From: an uncultured Eubacteriaceae bacterium
Lineage (GTDB): Bacteria > Bacillota > Clostridia > Oscillospirales > Acutalibacteraceae
Reading direction: 5' to 3'
NCBI GenBank assembly: GCA_937905915.1
Contig: CALCVR010000351.1
Coordinates: 1 to 5,736 of the forward strand
Length of the DNA: 5,736 nt
The notes beneath the pieces were generated by a model, which was given only the letters and a program-made list of their open reading frames with translations, searched no databases and had not been told where the DNA came from. This document shows, piece after piece, positions 1 to 5,736 of the stretch. A program made the position numbers and the translations under genes. Each line of letters begins with the position of its first letter. Position 1 is the stretch's first letter.

Positions 1-123
1 GCACTAAAAATATTATTTTATCGAAAATTTTTACAAAATTCGCGTGTTTTCTCACGATGCTAGGTTCATAATGGAGATGGAAAATGGTTATTTTTCCTAT
101 GTTTATGAACGGAGGATAATTTT

Positions 124-546
124 ATGCGCTTATTCCCACAGTTTATTTTGGACGGCAATGCATCGGAAGCAGTTGAATTTTATACTAATTTATTGCATGC
201 TTACAACCAAGGGGTTCTCTATAATGGAGATGTCCCTTGTGTTGTATCTTCATCTATGACAGAGGAGAAAAAGAAGCAGATAATGTGTGCAAGGCTCAGT
301 ATGGACAATCAACGCATCTATTTGAGTGACTCTAGGCCGGAAGATCAAAATTTAGGAAATATATACATGGTGATGGTGTTTGATGATGCAGATGAATTCT
401 ACCATATTTATGAGAAGATGAGGGAAGGAGGACAAGTTCTGATTCAACCAAAATCCACATTTGACAGTAGATTGCAATGTATGGTAAAGGACCGATTCGG
501 CATTGTGTGGAAATTAACGGTGGAAACAGGGGGAACTGTAGGTTAA
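124..546 (+). CDS. VOC superfamily, PhnB/glyoxalase-like small protein
   Basis: A 140-residue protein with the layout of the PhnB-like branch of the vicinal oxygen chelate (glyoxalase/bleomycin resistance) superfamily. It opens with a beta-strand and 'DGNASEAVEFY' helix (about residues 10-20). A mid-protein 'RIYLSDS' strand follows, then 'YMVMVFDDADEFYHIYEKM' starting the second half, and it ends with 'VKDRFGIVWKL', the usual closing motif of the fold. Length matches the family. The ATG at 124 is chosen for GGAGG at 111-115, 8 bases upstream. PhnB-like proteins mostly have no assigned reaction. Where relatives often carry a histidine ligand in the third strand, this protein reads 'IMCARL', so metal binding is uncertain. 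The gene is clearly more AT-rich than everything to its right, which may mean separate ancestry. I see no convincing promoter or terminator for it. Fold assignment is fairly sure; function is unknown. Confidence 0.82.
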   Translation: MRLFPQFILDGNASEAVEFYTNLLHAYNQGVLYNGDVPCVVSSSMTEEKKKQIMCARLSMDNQRIYLSDSRPEDQNLGNIYMVMVFDDADEFYHIYEKMREGGQVLIQPKSTFDSRLQCMVKDRFGIVWKLTVETGGTVG

Positions 547-589
547 AGGGGAAAAAGAGAGGATTTCATCTATATTTCGGGAAAAAGAA

Positions 590-618
590 TTGACTGTACC
601 GCAGAAATAACTTAAAAT
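590..618 (+). promoter_or_regulatory. sigma-A-type promoter for the IMP dehydrogenase gene
   Basis: TTGACT (590-595) and TAAAAT (613-618) are separated by exactly 17 bases, so each box differs from the consensus at one position. Transcription would start near 625 and leave a leader of about 50 bases before the ATG at 677. The leader is A-rich and too short for a purine riboswitch, and no obvious PurR-box pair is visible. The call rests on sequence only. Confidence 0.68.
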
Positions 619-676
619 AAAAAGAATACCAAAGGAAAACGGTTTGTTTGCGGATTATGGAAAAGGAGTAGATGAA

Positions 677-2185
677 ATGGCTTTTTACTTTGAGGAACCT
701 TCCCATACCTTTAGCGAGTACCTTTTGGTACCTGGTTATTCGTCGAAGGAGTGCATGCCTGCCAACGTCAGCTTGAAAACACCGGTCGTCAAGTTTAAAA
801 AAGGCGAAGAGCCGGCCATCAGCATGAATATCCCGCTGGTGTCGGCCATTATGCAGTCGGTTTCCGGCGAGAAAATGGCCATTGCTTTGGCCCGTGAAGG
901 CGGTATTTCCTTCATTTATGGCTCCCAGTCCATCGAGGATGAGGCGGCGATGATCGCCCGCGTCAAGAGCACCAAGGCGGGTTTTGTCACCAGTGATTCC
1001 AACATTCGCCAGGATCAGACCCTGGCGGATATTTTAGAGCTTAAGAAAAAAACCGGCCACTCTACTGTGGCTGTCACAGAAGACGGCTCCCCCAACGGTA
1101 AGCTGCTGGGCATTGTCACCAGCCGTGACTACCGTGTCAGCCGTATGCCGCTGGATATGAAGGTACAGGAATTTATGACCCCCTTCTCTTCTTTGGTGTA
1201 TGCTGAGGAAGGCGTCACCCTCAAAGAAGCCAACAATATTATTTGGGATAATAAATTGAATGCGCTTCCCATTGTGGACAAAGATCAAAAATTGGTTTAT
1301 ATGGTATTCCGTAAAGACTATGATTCTCATAAAGAAAATCCCAACGAGCTGCTGGATGGTTCCAAACGTTATGTAGTAGGCGCTGGTATCAATACCCGCG
1401 ACTATGCCCAACGTGTCCCAGCTTTGGTGGAAGCAGGCGCTGATGTGCTGTGCATCGACTCGTCGGAAGGCTTTTCCGAGTGGCAGAAGATGACCATCGA
1501 CTGGATCCGCGAACATTACGGCGATTCGGTCAAGGTTGGCGCCGGAAACGTCGTGGATCGCGAAGGGTTCCTCTTCCTGGCCAAAGCGGGCGCTGACTTC
1601 GTTAAAGTAGGCATCGGCGGCGGTTCCATCTGCATTACCCGCGAGCAGAAGGGCATCGGCCGCGGCCAGGCTACCGCCCTCATCGAAGTAGCCAAGGCAC
1701 GCGACGAATACTTTGCCGCTACCGGCATTTACATTCCCGTGTGTTCCGACGGCGGCATTGTGTGCGATTATCACATTACCCTGGCGTTGGCTATGGGCGC
1801 CGACTTTATTATGCTGGGCCGTTATTTCGCCCGGTTTGACGAGAGTCCCACCAACCGCCTCAGCATCAACGGCAATTACGTTAAGGAATACTGGGGTGAA
1901 GGTTCTAACCGCGCCCGCAACTGGCAGCGCTATGATCTGGGCGGCGCCAGCAAGCTTTCCTTTGAGGAGGGCGTGGATAGTTATGTTCCTTATGCTGGAA
2001 GCCTGAAGGATAATGTGACCCAGACCCTGAACAAGGTAAAGTCCACCATGTGCAACTGCGGGGCCTTGACCATTCCAGAACTCCAGCAGAATGCAAAGAT
2101 CACCCGTGTGTCGGCCACCAGCATTGTGGAGGGCGGCGCCCACGACGTAATCCTGAAGGAAAACAACGCAAATCCCGTGAAATAA
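677..2185 (+). CDS. guaB: IMP dehydrogenase (Tritrichomonas foetus-type), GuaB
   Basis: Catalyses NAD-dependent oxidation of IMP to XMP, the committed step of GTP synthesis, in the cytoplasm, usually as a tetramer. Of 502 residues, a (beta/alpha)8 barrel is interrupted at about 94-215 by two CBS domains. Visible key residues are Asp261, GAGN 288-291, the catalytic loop GGGSIC with Cys319, DGG 358-360, Arg382, Glu408, the flap Arg418-Tyr419 that separates IMPDH from GMP reductase, and EGG 485-487 at the potassium site. From memory, the numbering coincides residue for residue with the 503-residue T. foetus enzyme, and long stretches look near-identical. The common bacterial loop 'GSICTTR' is here '[16 protein letters not shown]'. 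The ATG at 677 is chosen because AGGAG at 664-668 precedes it and the N-terminus aligns with that enzyme; an upstream in-frame TTG at 644 would add 11 unconserved residues. The gene stands alone, with its own promoter and hairpin. Confidence 0.95.
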   Translation: MAFYFEEPSHTFSEYLLVPGYSSKECMPANVSLKTPVVKFKKGEEPAISMNIPLVSAIMQSVSGEKMAIALAREGGISFIYGSQSIEDEAAMIARVKSTKAGFVTSDSNIRQDQTLADILELKKKTGHSTVAVTEDGSPNGKLLGIVTSRDYRVSRMPLDMKVQEFMTPFSSLVYAEEGVTLKEANNIIWDNKLNALPIVDKDQKLVYMVFRKDYDSHKENPNELLDGSKRYVVGAGINTRDYAQRVPALVEAGADVLCIDSSEGFSEWQKMTIDWIREHYGDSVKVGAGNVVDREGFLFLAKAGADFVKVGIGGGSICITREQKGIGRGQATALIEVAKARDEYFAATGIYIPVCSDGGIVCDYHITLALAMGADFIMLGRYFARFDESPTNRLSINGNYVKEYWGEGSNRARNWQRYDLGGASKLSFEEGVDSYVPYAGSLKDNVTQTLNKVKSTMCNCGALTIPELQQNAKITRVSATSIVEGGAHDVILKENNANPVK

Positions 2186-2210
2186 GCCTAATCTTCTGAA
2201 TACGCTTCCT

Positions 2211-2252
2211 AAAAGGGCCGATTGATGGATTGTCAATCGGCCCTATTGATTC
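2211..2252 (+). terminator. hairpin terminator after guaB
   Basis: An 11-base-pair perfect stem, GGGCCGATTGA (2215-2225) with TCAATCGGCCC (2233-2243), closes a 7-base loop 26 bases after the guaB stop codon. It is followed by TATTGATTCT, a broken rather than clean T-tract, so termination may be partial. The stem is GC-rich and isolated between genes, which fits a terminator better than a regulatory site. Confidence 0.72.
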
Positions 2253-2317
2253 TAAAATCCAGGAAGTACTTGGAATAAAATAAATGGAAAAGATTTAAAA
2301 AAAGAGAAAGGAAATAA

Positions 2318-2584
<267 letters not shown>

Positions 2585-2601
2585 GCTACAAAGACATCAA
2601 C

Positions 2602-2639
2602 AAAGACGGAATGCCCAGTGCGTTCCGTCTTTTGTTTTG
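2602..2639 (+). terminator. intrinsic terminator after the ferredoxin gene
   Basis: Stem AAAGACGGAA (2602-2611) pairs with TTCCGTCTTT (2623-2632). It can extend inward by a T-G wobble and two further pairs, leaving a 5-base loop. It runs straight into TTTTGTTTTG. It begins 17 bases after the stop codon and is a textbook rho-independent terminator. Confidence 0.9.
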
Positions 2640-2708
2640 CCTAAATAGGAGTTTTAGAAAGGATTAGGAGTTAAAAGGATTATTTTACAATTATTTCCTT
2701 TTTAGACC

Positions 2709-2736
2709 TTGATTATTTCCCAAAATCTGGTATACT
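2709..2736 (+). promoter_or_regulatory. extended -10 promoter for trmN6-rsmI
   Basis: TTGATT (2709-2714) and TATACT (2731-2736) are spaced by 16 bases, with TGG directly before the -10 box (an extended -10). The predicted start of transcription, about 2742-2744, lies only a few bases before the methyltransferase start codon. This makes the GTG codons at 2738 and 2741 unlikely starts and implies a very short leader. Confidence 0.6.
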
Positions 2737-2749
2737 GGTGGTGAGGTTC

Positions 2750-3484
2750 ATGGAAAGACCGATGGAACGATGGGAACCTTTGGGAAAGGACATCGGCTTA
2801 TTTGTCTCAAAACGGCATACCTTTGGAATGGATGCTGTGATACTCGCCCGATTTGCCGCACCCAAGCCTCGAGATATAGCCTGCGATCTGGGATCAGGTT
2901 GCGGAATCATCTCGTTTTTGTGGGTGTTGGGAAACGGTCCGGTCCAGATAGACGGTGTGGAAATGCAGGAGGATGGGGTAAGACTCATGTCTCGATCGGT
3001 GGACGTCAACCGACTGGGACACAGGATCCGTCCTATTTGTGTAGACTTGCGCCAATACTGTCCCGGACAAATGTATGATTTGGTGGCATGCAATCCCCCT
3101 TATTTTAAGGATGGGACAGCCAGTAAAGATGCGGCACGTACCGCAGCCCGATTTGAATCCACCGCTACACTGCATGATGTAGTTCAGTGCGCTTCCAGAA
3201 TCCTGAAGGATAAGGGGCGGTTTTGCATGGTACACAGGCCGGAGCGTTTGTGCGACTGTATGGTGGCTATGCGAAAGGCCTCTCTGGAACCAAAACGAAT
3301 GCGTATGGTGCATCAGCAGGTCCATAAGACACCTATCCTTGTGTTGTTGGAAGGGCGAAAGAGGTGCCGGCCGGGGATAAATGTAGAGCCTCCATTGGTA
3401 TTGATCCAATCGGACGGCCGCTTTAGTGAGGAATATCGCAGCATGTATGAAAAACAGGGGGAAAGCCAATGGCAGGGACGTTGA
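2750..3484 (+). CDS. tRNA1(Val) (adenine(37)-N6)-methyltransferase family protein (TrmN6/YabB-like)
   Basis: A 244-residue class I SAM-dependent methyltransferase of the TrmN6/YabB family, which methylates N6 of A37 in tRNA1(Val) in E. coli; activity in this organism is inferred. After a family-typical N-terminus with 'FGMDAVILARFA' (about 25-36), the SAM-binding motif I reads DLGSGCGI (46-53). Motif IV is NPPY (115-118), the signature of N6-adenine methyltransferases, followed by 'F' and a helix with 'AARFE'. A C-terminal 'GRFCMVHRPERL' strand and helix complete the fold. The start is uncertain: ATG 2750 has GTGAGG close upstream but spaced short, while ATG 2762 has GGAAAG at 2752-2757. Either leaves the domain intact. 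The stop overlaps the start of rsmI by 16 bases, the same partnership as yabB-yabC in Bacillus, but without the GIY-YIG gene yazA between them. Confidence 0.88.
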   Translation: MERPMERWEPLGKDIGLFVSKRHTFGMDAVILARFAAPKPRDIACDLGSGCGIISFLWVLGNGPVQIDGVEMQEDGVRLMSRSVDVNRLGHRIRPICVDLRQYCPGQMYDLVACNPPYFKDGTASKDAARTAARFESTATLHDVVQCASRILKDKGRFCMVHRPERLCDCMVAMRKASLEPKRMRMVHQQVHKTPILVLLEGRKRCRPGINVEPPLVLIQSDGRFSEEYRSMYEKQGESQWQGR

Positions 3485-4317
3485 CGCTGGTGGGAACGCC
3501 CATCGGGAACTTGGGGGATTTTTCCCCAAGGGCGGTGGAAGCGCTGGAACAATGCGATTTTATCGCCGCAGAGGATACAAGAGTGACCTTAAAGCTGCTC
3601 AATCATTTTGGCATTCAAAAGCCCATGGTCAGCTACTTTGAGCACAACCGCCGGGAACGAGGCGAACTAATCTGTGCCCGCATTCTGGAAGGGGAAAATT
3701 GTTGCCTGGTAACCGATGCAGGCATGCCGGCCATCTCCGATCCTGGGGAAGATTTGGTGGCCCTGTGCGGACAAAAGGGGATTGAGGTGACGGCGGTGCC
3801 GGGCCCTACGGCTATGGCTACGGCATTGGCTCTGTCCGGCCTGCCCACCGGCCGCTTTACCTTTGAGGGATTTTTGAGTATGTCCCGCAAAAGCCGCCGG
3901 GAACATCTTTTGTCCATTCAAAAAGAACCGCGCACCATGGTGTTTTATGAGGCGCCTCATAAACTGATTTCCACCTTACAGGATCTTTTGGATGCTTTGG
4001 GGGATCGCAGAATGACCATTGCCCGGGAGATTACCAAAATCCATGAGCAGATTCTTCATACTACATTGTCCGACGCATTGTCTTATTTTACCGACAATGC
4101 CCCAAGAGGGGAATTTGTTCTGGTGATCGAAGGGGCAAAGCCGGAAAAAGAGGAAGGCATGACCTTAGAGCAAGCTGTGGAACTTGCACACAGGCTGATG
4201 GAGGATGGAATGTCCCCTACATCGGCAGCCAAACAAGCGGCGGCTGACTCAGGGCACAAAAAAAGTGCGATTTACAAAGCTGTGTTGGATGAAAAAGGAC
4301 GGCAAGAATCCTTTTGA
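3469..4317 (+). CDS. rsmI: 16S rRNA (cytidine(1402)-2'-O)-methyltransferase RsmI
   Basis: RsmI uses SAM to methylate the ribose of C1402 in the decoding centre of the 30S subunit, working with RsmH, which methylates the base. The 282-residue length is usual. Hallmarks of this tetrapyrrole-methylase-fold family are visible in order: 'LVGTPIGNLGD' (7-17), 'AAEDTR' (33-38), 'DAGMPAISDPG' (83-93), 'VPGPTA' (110-115), 'LSGLPTGRFTFEGFL' (122-136), 'REITKIHEQ' (186-194) and 'GEFVLVIEG' (214-222). A C-terminal helical segment (about 230-275, with 'SPTSAAKQAA') matches the small domain found at the end of RsmI. The start at 3469 has a purine-rich GGGGGAAAG (3457-3465) upstream inside the end of the trmN6-like gene. 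The 16-base overlap suggests translational coupling of two RNA-modifying enzymes. Confidence 0.96.
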   Translation: MAGTLTLVGTPIGNLGDFSPRAVEALEQCDFIAAEDTRVTLKLLNHFGIQKPMVSYFEHNRRERGELICARILEGENCCLVTDAGMPAISDPGEDLVALCGQKGIEVTAVPGPTAMATALALSGLPTGRFTFEGFLSMSRKSRREHLLSIQKEPRTMVFYEAPHKLISTLQDLLDALGDRRMTIAREITKIHEQILHTTLSDALSYFTDNAPRGEFVLVIEGAKPEKEEGMTLEQAVELAHRLMEDGMSPTSAAKQAAADSGHKKSAIYKAVLDEKGRQESF

Positions 4318-4341
4318 TATACGCCAAACGCAGGACATAAT
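4314..4341 (+). promoter_or_regulatory. possible promoter for the DUF4375 gene
   Basis: TTGATA (4314-4319), which overlaps the rsmI stop codon, is followed after 16 bases by CATAAT (4336-4341). Each box differs from consensus at one position. It would give a leader of about 55 bases before the ATG at 4403. No terminator is visible between rsmI and this gene, so read-through from rsmI is equally possible. Confidence 0.4.
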
Positions 4342-4402
4342 ATTCCGCCCGGTCAAGGGCTTAACCAGGCAAATGGAACCAGATACAAAGGAGGATATTT
4401 CC

Positions 4403-5092
4403 ATGGCAGGAAAAAGGGGTTTATCAGGATGGATACTTGTGGCGGCAGCGGTGTCATCGGCAGCGGCTGTATGCCTTTTCATGGGGCAGAAGGAGAAAAA
4501 ACGACAGAGACGCCGTCAGGAGAACATCCTTCGACCGGAGGATCAATATTGCCATATGACAGAAGAATTATTTGACAGCACACCTCATGCTCAGCTGTAC
4601 GAGGCAGCTACCGCCAACATCCGTGCCAATTTAGAACGGGCCGATGACAAACAGCGTGCCATTGCCCAATTGACCGAGCAACAAGGGACGATTTACGTCA
4701 TTTCAATGGTGGAGCGGGAGATCGCTACCGGAGGACTACGGGCCTTTTACTCCCATGAAAGCAGTATTTATTCCAATACGGCGCCGGTTTGTTTTGAAAC
4801 GGTGGGACTGACACAATACGCCCAAATTCTTCGTCAAGCCAATGCCCTTTATGAAAATGGGCCGGTAGGCGATGAGTTATACCATCAATTTTCCAAATTA
4901 AACCGTCAGCTGGATGACCTGCGCGCATCGCTTTCTATTGCAGAGTGGTGTGGGGACTACATCCGTGCCAACCGGGAGGCCTTTTTGGATAGCGCCCATG
5001 AGCTCCACAATGTCACATTTTTACAAGACAACCACGCTGTCCCAAAGCAGGAGGAACCCATCCGTCAGTCGATGGCAAAACAAGTGCGGTAA
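4403..5092 (+). CDS. membrane-anchored DUF4375 (DMP19-like) domain protein
   Basis: A 229-residue protein of unknown function. An N-terminal hydrophobic helix (about 9-28, 'GWILVAAAVSSAAAVCLFMG') is followed by a very basic stretch (30-38, KEKKRQRRR). By the positive-inside rule this would keep the rest in the cytoplasm. Residues about 60-195 resemble the DUF4375/DMP19 C-terminal domain: 'IYVISMVEREIATGGLRAFYS' is the family's 'E-x-NGG-F-Q-FF' region with Gly110-Gly111, then 'TVGLTQYAQIL' and an acidic tail segment ending 'YIRANREAF'. The name comes from Neisseria DMP19, a DNA-mimic protein, but most relatives have no known role. The cysteine at 24 lacks a lipobox ('AAVC'). The ATG at 4403 is supported by AAAGGAGG at 4387-4394, 8 bases upstream; a longer frame from 4205 would overlap rsmI and has no such site. 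The domain call is from recalled motifs, not a search. Confidence 0.75.
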   Translation: MAGKRGLSGWILVAAAVSSAAAVCLFMGQKEKKRQRRRQENILRPEDQYCHMTEELFDSTPHAQLYEAATANIRANLERADDKQRAIAQLTEQQGTIYVISMVEREIATGGLRAFYSHESSIYSNTAPVCFETVGLTQYAQILRQANALYENGPVGDELYHQFSKLNRQLDDLRASLSIAEWCGDYIRANREAFLDSAHELHNVTFLQDNHAVPKQEEPIRQSMAKQVR

Positions 5093-5108
5093 AAAGTCTA
5101 CAAAGGAG

Positions 5109-5150
5109 AAGGCCGTCCTAATAGGACGGCCTTTGGCTTTTCTTTATTTA
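5109..5150 (+). terminator. intrinsic terminator between convergent genes
   Basis: An 11-base-pair perfect stem, AAGGCCGTCCT (5109-5119) with AGGACGGCCTT (5123-5133), has a tight 3-base loop and is followed by TGGCTTTTCTTTATTT. It ends the plus-strand DUF4375 gene 16 bases after its stop. Read from the minus strand, the same stem is followed by a poorer CTCCTTTGTAGACTTTTT, so it may also work weakly for the convergent SRPBCC gene. Confidence 0.85.
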
Positions 5151-5157
5151 GATGACC

Positions 5158-5601
5158 TTAGGGTGCCAAGACAGGCTTTTTGGCATCCTCTTCTTTGAGC
5201 GCTCTTTTAAGATCGTCGATGTACCGATGCTGCATGCGCTTTAAGTAACGGCTCAGACGACAAAGTAGATAAAACAACAAGCTGCCAAACTCCACTTCTT
5301 CTACAAAAGTGGCTTCGGTACCGCCGTCGGAAAGGGGGCGGAAGGTACCTGTCCATCGGCCCAGCATACGGGCGTTTTGCAAAATAAAGGTATACCGCTT
5401 CAAAGGGATTTTTTCTAAAAGGGTGAAATGAGTACAATAGCCGCCGCTGGTAATTTCTTTCCAATGAGTGTCATCGTCACAGATCACCTTATTCAGATCA
5501 GAACGCCAACCGGTGCGGGTGTTGTCGGTCACGACGTCCCACACGGCCTGCGGTTTGGAACGCAGACGGAAGATTGCGGTGGATGTGCAGATATAAGCCA
5601 T
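5158..5601 (-). CDS. SRPBCC (START/polyketide cyclase-like) family protein
   Basis: A 147-residue protein resembling the SRPBCC superfamily, small helix-grip domains with a deep hydrophobic ligand pocket. The N-terminal strand and helix 'IFRLRSKPQAVWDVVTDN' (10-27) is the usual opening, and 'WRSDLNKV' follows. 'GRWTGTFRPLSDGGTEATFVEEVEF' spans about 81-105, the antiparallel strands typical of the family. A long amphipathic C-terminal helix (107-138) closes the pocket, with a lysine-rich tail. No ligand or catalytic residue can be named. The start is well supported: AAGGAGGT on the minus strand (5607-5614) lies a few bases before the ATG. It lies 33 bases downstream of a membrane-protein gene on the same strand and may be co-transcribed with it. 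It converges on the DUF4375 gene. Fold is probable, function unknown. Confidence 0.82.
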   Translation of the reverse strand: MAYICTSTAIFRLRSKPQAVWDVVTDNTRTGWRSDLNKVICDDDTHWKEITSGGYCTHFTLLEKIPLKRYTFILQNARMLGRWTGTFRPLSDGGTEATFVEEVEFGSLLFYLLCRLSRYLKRMQHRYIDDLKRALKEEDAKKPVLAP

Positions 5602-5634
5602 GGTCGACCTCCTTCACAGGAATCATAAATTAGT

Positions 5635-5736
5635 TTAAGCGTTTAGCAAATGAGCCGCTTGCAGGGCCTTTTTCAAAGGGAAATAAAGCAGAGCGGCGCC
5701 TACAATACAGACAATACCATTGAGCAATGTGGCGGG
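5635..5736 (-). CDS. C-terminal end of a hydrophobic membrane protein (partial)
   Basis: The minus-strand frame is open from the window edge for 33 codons to a TAA at 5635-5637. The peptide runs 'ATLLNGIVCIVGAALLYFPL' and ends 'KKALQAAHLLNA': one membrane helix and a short basic tail. This looks like the last helix of a multi-pass membrane protein. The pattern is reminiscent of ECF transporter S components, but a fragment this short cannot establish that. Supporting it as a real gene are the coherent hydrophobic character, the same-strand position, and the 33-base gap to the SRPBCC gene. The remainder lies outside the window. Confidence 0.55.
   Translation of the reverse strand, partial: PATLLNGIVCIVGAALLYFPLKKALQAAHLLNA

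Noticed and set aside
22..42. Imperfect AT-rich inverted repeat (CGAAAATTTT / AAAATTCG).
   Set aside because: The arms differ by two bases, the DNA is very AT-rich, and nothing links it to a terminator or operator.
644..676. Upstream TTG start for guaB with AAAGGA at 631-636.
   Set aside because: The 11 added residues have no counterpart in the recalled T. foetus enzyme, and ATG 677 has a good AGGAG site of its own.
619..676. Possible purine riboswitch in the guaB leader.
   Set aside because: The predicted leader is about 50 bases, A-rich and without visible paired helices, too short for the purine aptamer plus expression platform.
1034..2236. Long open frame (400 codons) on the minus strand opposite guaB.
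   Set aside because: The plus-strand protein is fully explained as IMPDH with all catalytic residues. The antisense peptide shows no recognisable domain, no Shine-Dalgarno was evident, and long antisense frames are common opposite genes with this codon use.
2262..2273. AAGTACTT palindrome between guaB and the ferredoxin gene.
   Set aside because: An 8-base palindrome is expected by chance, and it lies far from the mapped promoter.
2894..3529. Minus-strand frame of 211 codons opposite trmN6 and the start of rsmI.
   Set aside because: It has no family resemblance and lies wholly opposite two well-supported genes whose motifs are intact.
4349..4366. Inverted GGTCAAG / CTTAACC near the DUF4375 gene.
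   Set aside because: There is one mismatch and only a 2-base centre, so it cannot form a stable hairpin; no conserved operator is recognised.

Overview
The window looks like chromosomal DNA from a low-to-moderate GC member of the Firmicutes, most likely a gut Clostridia lineage of the Oscillospiraceae/Ruminococcaceae type. The evidence is strong AGGAGG-type ribosome binding sites, a short clostridial 2[4Fe-4S] ferredoxin, the trmN6 (yabB)-rsmI (yabC) neighbourhood and compact intrinsic terminators. The genus cannot be fixed from the sequence alone. No mobile element, CRISPR array, tRNA or rRNA was seen.

Layout, left to right. (1) An AT-rich gene for a small VOC/PhnB-like protein (124-546). 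(2) Behind its own consensus-like promoter, an IMP dehydrogenase (677-2185) that ends in a clear hairpin. The protein is of the unusual type known from the protozoan Tritrichomonas foetus rather than the common bacterial GuaB type. (3) A stand-alone ferredoxin gene (2414-2584) with its own extended -10 promoter, a near-perfect Shine-Dalgarno and a strong terminator. (4) A new promoter just before a translation-related pair with overlapping reading frames: a TrmN6-like tRNA adenine methyltransferase (2750-3484) and RsmI, the 16S rRNA C1402 2'-O-methyltransferase (3469-4317). (5) A gene for a membrane-anchored DUF4375/DMP19-like protein (4403-5092), closed by a hairpin terminator. (6) On the minus strand, convergent with it, an SRPBCC/START-like protein (5158-5601), preceded by the last 33 codons of a hydrophobic membrane protein cut by the window edge (5635-5736).

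The genes do not form one pathway. They are several short transcription units for purine synthesis, electron transfer, RNA modification and functions not known. Only trmN6-rsmI shows clear coupling. I found no convincing multi-gene undescribed system. The points most worth a second look are the T. foetus-type IMP dehydrogenase and the membrane-anchored DUF4375 protein.
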